From positions 1-9,381 of the forward strand of contig JAHWIN010000072.1 in the NCBI GenBank assembly GCA_019322475.1: a stretch of DNA of 9,381 nucleotides. Reading direction: 5' to 3'. Source of the stretch: Candidatus Woesearchaeota archaeon. Its GTDB lineage: Archaea > Nanobdellota > Nanobdellia > Woesearchaeales > JACPBV01. The notes under the pieces are model-generated. The model saw nothing but the letters and a program-made list of their open reading frames with translations. It did no database searches and was not told the DNA's origin. The translations under genes were made by a program, and so were the position numbers. Shown one piece after another: positions 7,649 through 9,381 of the stretch (position 1 is the first letter of the stretch; every line of letters starts with the position of its first letter).

Positions 7649-7656
7649 TTTAATAA
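7649..7656 (+). promoter_or_regulatory. TATA-like promoter of the coiled-coil operon
   Basis: TTTAATAA lies about 27 bases before a predicted start site near 7677, itself just upstream of GAGGGTGG (7679-7686) and the ATG at 7689. It is divergent from the minus-strand promoter at 7599, with about 40 bases between the two TATA elements. Confidence 0.5.
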
Positions 7657-7688
7657 TGATTTAACTAAGTATAAGGTTGAGGGTGGAA

Positions 7689-8489
7689 ATGGGATTTTTG
7701 GATTTCATAAAAAAAGAGGGTAAATTATCGAAGGATATAGACCTAGATATGCCTCCACTGCCTCCAAAAGGGATGAAGGCGAGATTTTCTGAAGAAGAAG
7801 AGCCTATTGATGAGGAACTGATGGCATTGCCTAAAAAAGAGAAAAAGGCAGGGCTAAAGGCTAAGCTTATGAAAGCCAGAGAACCAGCATTGCCTGGGCT
7901 TCCACCATTACCGGAGGAGGAAGAGATCGGATTTCCTGAAATGCCTCCGCTGCCTGAAGAAGGGATGATGGGGGGCAAGGAGAGCAAAACAAAAAAAGAG
8001 AAGAAAGGGCTTTTTTCATTCCTAAAAGCTAAAAAAGAAGGCAAGGAGATGAAGATCCCTAAGATGGAAGAAAGGATCCCTGAGATACCTGAACTTCCTG
8101 AATTTGAGGCTGAGGAAAAAGAAGAACAGGAATTCCCTAAGATGCCAGAGATGCCTAAAGCAGAATTTCCTTTAAGGAAAGAAGAGCCCATAATTGCGCC
8201 AATAGAACCAAGAAAGGAGGCTGCAGAGAGGCCAGTAGCAACTAAGGCTAAAGAACCAAAGATAAAAAGACCAACTAAGAAGTTCATAACTATCAATGAC
8301 TTTAAGGATATCAACAGGGATATAAGAAACATAAAAGAGGCATTAAAACAGGCAGATGATGCATTTTTAAGGCTTGATGATGCCCATGATAAGGGCAATA
8401 AGGAGTATGAGGGATTGAACAGCAGCCTTAGGGATATCCAGATGAAGATAATGTTTATCGATAAAAGCATATTTGAAAAAGAGGTGTAA
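7689..8489 (+). CDS. Highly charged Pro/Glu/Lys-rich protein with C-terminal coiled coil, function unknown
   Basis: I do not recognise a named family. The 266-residue product has an amphipathic N-terminus (MGFLDFIKKEGK), echoed around residues 110-120 (GLFSFLKAKKEGK). A long disordered-looking region is rich in Glu, Lys and repeated Pro motifs (MPPLPP, LPGLPPLPEEEE, MPPLPEEG, IPEIPELPEF). From residue ~199 to the end is a coiled-coil module (FITINDFKDINRDIRNIKEAL ... SLRDIQMKIMFIDKSIFE) that aligns along its whole length with the next gene's product. No signal peptide or membrane helix is present, so it is probably cytoplasmic. The amphipathic motifs could touch a membrane or a partner (inference). 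ATG at 7689 is chosen over TTG at 7677 because GAGGGTGG lies directly before it. First gene of a three-gene run; the next start is 5 bases past its stop. Confidence 0.8.
   Translation: MGFLDFIKKEGKLSKDIDLDMPPLPPKGMKARFSEEEEPIDEELMALPKKEKKAGLKAKLMKAREPALPGLPPLPEEEEIGFPEMPPLPEEGMMGGKESKTKKEKKGLFSFLKAKKEGKEMKIPKMEERIPEIPELPEFEAEEKEEQEFPKMPEMPKAEFPLRKEEPIIAPIEPRKEAAERPVATKAKEPKIKRPTKKFITINDFKDINRDIRNIKEALKQADDAFLRLDDAHDKGNKEYEGLNSSLRDIQMKIMFIDKSIFEKEV
8481..8486 (+). promoter_or_regulatory. Shine-Dalgarno site embedded in the end of the upstream gene
   Basis: GAGGTG forms the last two sense codons of the upstream gene and lies 8 bases before the ATG at 8495, supporting translational coupling of the two coiled-coil genes. 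Confidence 0.7.
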
Positions 8490-8494
8490 TCAAA

Positions 8495-8728
8495 ATGACT
8501 GAAGCTCAGGTTTTTGTAAAGATTGATGAATATAAGGACATGCTTAGGGTAGTCGGACTGATAAAGAGCAAGCTGAATGATGCAAGGAACACCCTGCAAA
8601 AGGTAAAAGAGCTAAAGGACAAGGAGGATCTTGAGCTGGAAGAGTGGAACAGCAAATTAAGCGATATAGATGACAGGGTAGAAGGAATCGATAATATCTT
8701 ATTTGAACCAGGAGCTTTACAAGGGTGA
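8495..8728 (+). CDS. Small coiled-coil protein, paralogous to the C-terminus of the upstream protein, function unknown
   Basis: This 77-residue protein is almost entirely one module: VFVKIDEYKDMLRVVGLIKS, then a Lys/Glu heptad-like stretch, then ELEEWNSKLSDIDDRVEGID and a terminal ILFEPG. The upstream protein's last 68 residues share the same layout: an aromatic and Ile-rich lead, [DE]-[FY]-K-D, an IK..L..A segment, L..S.L.DI and ID..[IL]FE. This looks like duplication of a two-helix coiled-coil unit. No signal peptide, membrane segment or catalytic motif is visible. A strong Shine-Dalgarno sequence in the upstream gene's last codons and a 5-base gap suggest coupled translation, so the two may form a hetero-oligomer through matching coiled coils (inference). 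Function unknown. Confidence 0.82.
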   Translation: MTEAQVFVKIDEYKDMLRVVGLIKSKLNDARNTLQKVKELKDKEDLELEEWNSKLSDIDDRVEGIDNILFEPGALQG

Positions 8729-8764
8729 ATCCAGAACCTATTTGAATGATCATGAGGATTAAGA

Positions 8765-9139
8765 ATGGCTAAAAAAGAAGAGAGTTCCCTTTTTGTCGGG
8801 ATAAGCGACGGAGCTGACCTAAGGAGAAGCATGCTGGAATGCTCTAAAGGCATATTGGAGACCCTTAAGGATCATGAGAACTTTAAGCTTCTAAGGAAAG
8901 AGAAAGGAAGGCTGATTTCAAGATTCAAGGCAGAGATAAAGGATATAACCAAACTGATGAACTGCCTAAGGGGCTGCATGCCTAAGGTCAAGGATGCAAC
9001 ACTAAAGATGCCAGAAGCCAAAAAAGCTGAAGAGCCAAAGAGGGATATCAGAACTGAAAAAAGGCACCATAGGACTGAGCTGGAGAAGCTTGAAGAAGAG
9101 CTGAACGATATTGAAGACAAGCTGAACAGCCTGGGTTAA
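8765..9139 (+). CDS. Small basic/acidic coiled-coil protein, function unknown
   Basis: The 124-residue product has a short lead (MAKKEESSLFVGISDG), a helical block of residues ~17-66 (RRSMLECSKGILETL ... ISRFKAEIKDITKLMNCL), a CMPKV break, a Lys/Glu/Pro-rich linker, and a C-terminal coiled coil (ELEKLEEELNDIEDKLNSL). The last segment loosely resembles the ELEEWNSKLSDIDDR stretch of the preceding gene. Proteins with an LFVGI lead plus this helical block recall uncharacterised DPANN proteins, from memory only. The start at 8765 is supported by GAGG at 8754-8757. The gap to the preceding gene is 36 bases with no obvious promoter or terminator, so co-transcription is likely. The tRNA downstream has its own promoter. 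No enzymatic motif is visible. Confidence 0.8.
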   Translation: MAKKEESSLFVGISDGADLRRSMLECSKGILETLKDHENFKLLRKEKGRLISRFKAEIKDITKLMNCLRGCMPKVKDATLKMPEAKKAEEPKRDIRTEKRHHRTELEKLEEELNDIEDKLNSLG

Positions 9140-9154
9140 ACATTTCTAATAAGG

Positions 9155-9163
9155 TTTTTATAT
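9155..9163 (+). promoter_or_regulatory. TATA-type promoter of the tRNA-Leu gene
   Basis: TTTTTATAT, centred about 34 bases before the first tRNA nucleotide (9193), fits an archaeal TATA box with a leader of only a few bases. It separates tRNA transcription from the coiled-coil operon ending at 9139. Confidence 0.65.
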
Positions 9164-9214
9164 GATTGATTATTTCTGTAGTGATATATTGTGCGAGGAT
9201 GCCGGAGCGGCCAA

Positions 9215-9236
9215 ATTAGCCTAAAGCTAAGGCTTT
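9215..9236 (+). other. tRNA intron 1 (22 nt) at the D-loop/D-stem boundary
   Basis: The central helix is GGCC (9209-9212) with GGCT (9231-9234). The bulges are AAA (9213-9215) and TTA (9235-9237). The intron's own stem is TTAGC/GCTAA (9216-9220/9226-9230) with loop CTAAA. Cutting after the second bulge base restores GGCCAAACGGG, a normal Leu D-arm sequence. The insertion is at about position 21/22. Confidence 0.88.
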
Positions 9237-9245
9237 ACGGGATAG

Positions 9246-9274
9246 ATTTTGGCAGTATGGTGCTAAAAATCCAA
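9246..9274 (+). other. tRNA intron 2 (29 nt) in the anticodon stem
   Basis: The central helix is perfect: GGAT (9240-9243) with ATCC (9269-9272). Bulges are AGA (9244-9246) and AAA (9273-9275). The intron stem is eight continuous pairs, 9247-9254 with 9261-9264 and 9265-9268, loop GTATGG. Removal joins ATAG to ACTCAAG between positions 30 and 31, completing the anticodon stem. Confidence 0.88.
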
Positions 9275-9281
9275 ACTCAAG

Positions 9282-9332
9282 TTGTTGAGTGATGAGGCCC
9301 TACAAGGGACCGATGATATGCTCAGATGGGCC
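9282..9332 (+). other. tRNA intron 3 (51 nt) at the canonical 37/38 site
   Basis: The central helix is CTCA (9276-9279) with TGGG (9327-9330). Bulges are AGT (9280-9282) and CCA (9331-9333). The inner stem is imperfect: 9285-9289 with 9321-9325, plus 9283-9326 after a one-base bulge. An apical hairpin pairs 9296-9300 with 9306-9311. The 37/38 position is the usual archaeal intron site. Confidence 0.82.
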
Positions 9333-9381
9333 ATCTATTGGCTTAGTGCCTACGGGGGTTCGAATCCTCCTCCTCGCATTT

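Larger units (their letters stand above)
9193..9378 (+). tRNA. tRNA-Leu(CAA) with three introns
   Basis: The 7-bp acceptor stem pairs 9193-9199 (GCGAGGA) with 9371-9377, with discriminator A (9378) and no encoded CCA. The T arm (9354-9370) carries TTCGAAT. A type II variable arm (GGC TTAGT GCC, 9340-9350) marks Leu or Ser; discriminator A favours Leu. Exons are 9193-9214, 9237-9245, 9275-9281 and 9333-9378, total 84 nt. Joined, they give D-stem CCG/CGG, D-loop with GCGGCCAAA, a 5-bp anticodon stem ATAGA/TCTAT and loop CTCAAGA with anticodon CAA (exon bases 9278-9280), which reads UUG. Each splice site sits in a 3-nt bulge beside a 4-bp helix, as the archaeal splicing endonuclease requires. 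No reading with only one anticodon-loop intron gives a Leu or Ser anticodon. Expected to need EndA and RtcB ligase, neither of which is in the window. Confidence 0.93.

Noticed and set aside
7661..8599. 312-codon minus-strand ORF opposite the coiled-coil genes
   Set aside because: Its Ser/Gly/Phe-rich low-complexity product is the antisense shadow of the Glu/Lys/Pro-rich gene, with no promoter or ribosome site of its own.
9193..9378. tRNA with a single intron in the anticodon loop
   Set aside because: Every way of leaving seven loop bases from 9247-9253 and 9327-9333 gives an anticodon that is neither Leu nor Ser, and the D-arm would contain an unexplained 22-base insert.

Overview
The window looks like chromosomal DNA of an archaeon, most probably a DPANN lineage of the Woesearchaeota/Pacearchaeota kind. 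The evidence is archaeal TATA elements (TTTATATA, TTTAATAA) placed 25-30 bases before gene starts, bulge-helix-bulge (BHB) tRNA introns, T-tract termination, and surface proteins built from S-layer, lamin-tail, Ig-like, MopE-type and thrombospondin-1-like modules. The lineage is inferred from protein style and was not checked by a search.

Layout: (1) Bases 1-290 hold no convincing ORF. They fold into a dense nested set of perfect helices, best read as a structured non-coding RNA on the minus strand, of a class I cannot name. (2) A promoter-like sequence near 307 leads into a secreted, membrane-anchored protein with two lamin-tail domains (365-2533). (3) A near-identical promoter at 2702 leads into a large S-layer-type surface protein (2748-6563). 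It carries a foreign-looking domain inserted into an Ig fold, a MopE-like metal-binding motif, a TSP1-like module and two C-terminal membrane helices. (4) A radical SAM enzyme of the AmrS type (minus strand, 6565-7575) converges tail-to-tail with it; the stops are one base apart and the likely plus-strand terminator lies inside the radical SAM gene. (5) Divergent from that, an apparent operon of three small, highly charged coiled-coil proteins (7689-9139) follows; the first two share a paralogous C-terminal module. (6) The window ends with a complete tRNA-Leu(CAA) gene of 186 bases, interrupted by three introns (22, 29 and 51 nt). Removing them at BHB bulges leaves an 84-nt type II tRNA.

The two surface genes share a 15-base promoter sequence with one mismatch and are probably expressed together as cell-envelope components. 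The coiled-coil operon has no recognisable function. The strongest novel items are the triple-intron tRNA, which implies an ordered splicing pathway, the unidentified structured RNA at the left edge, and the duplicated coiled-coil module.
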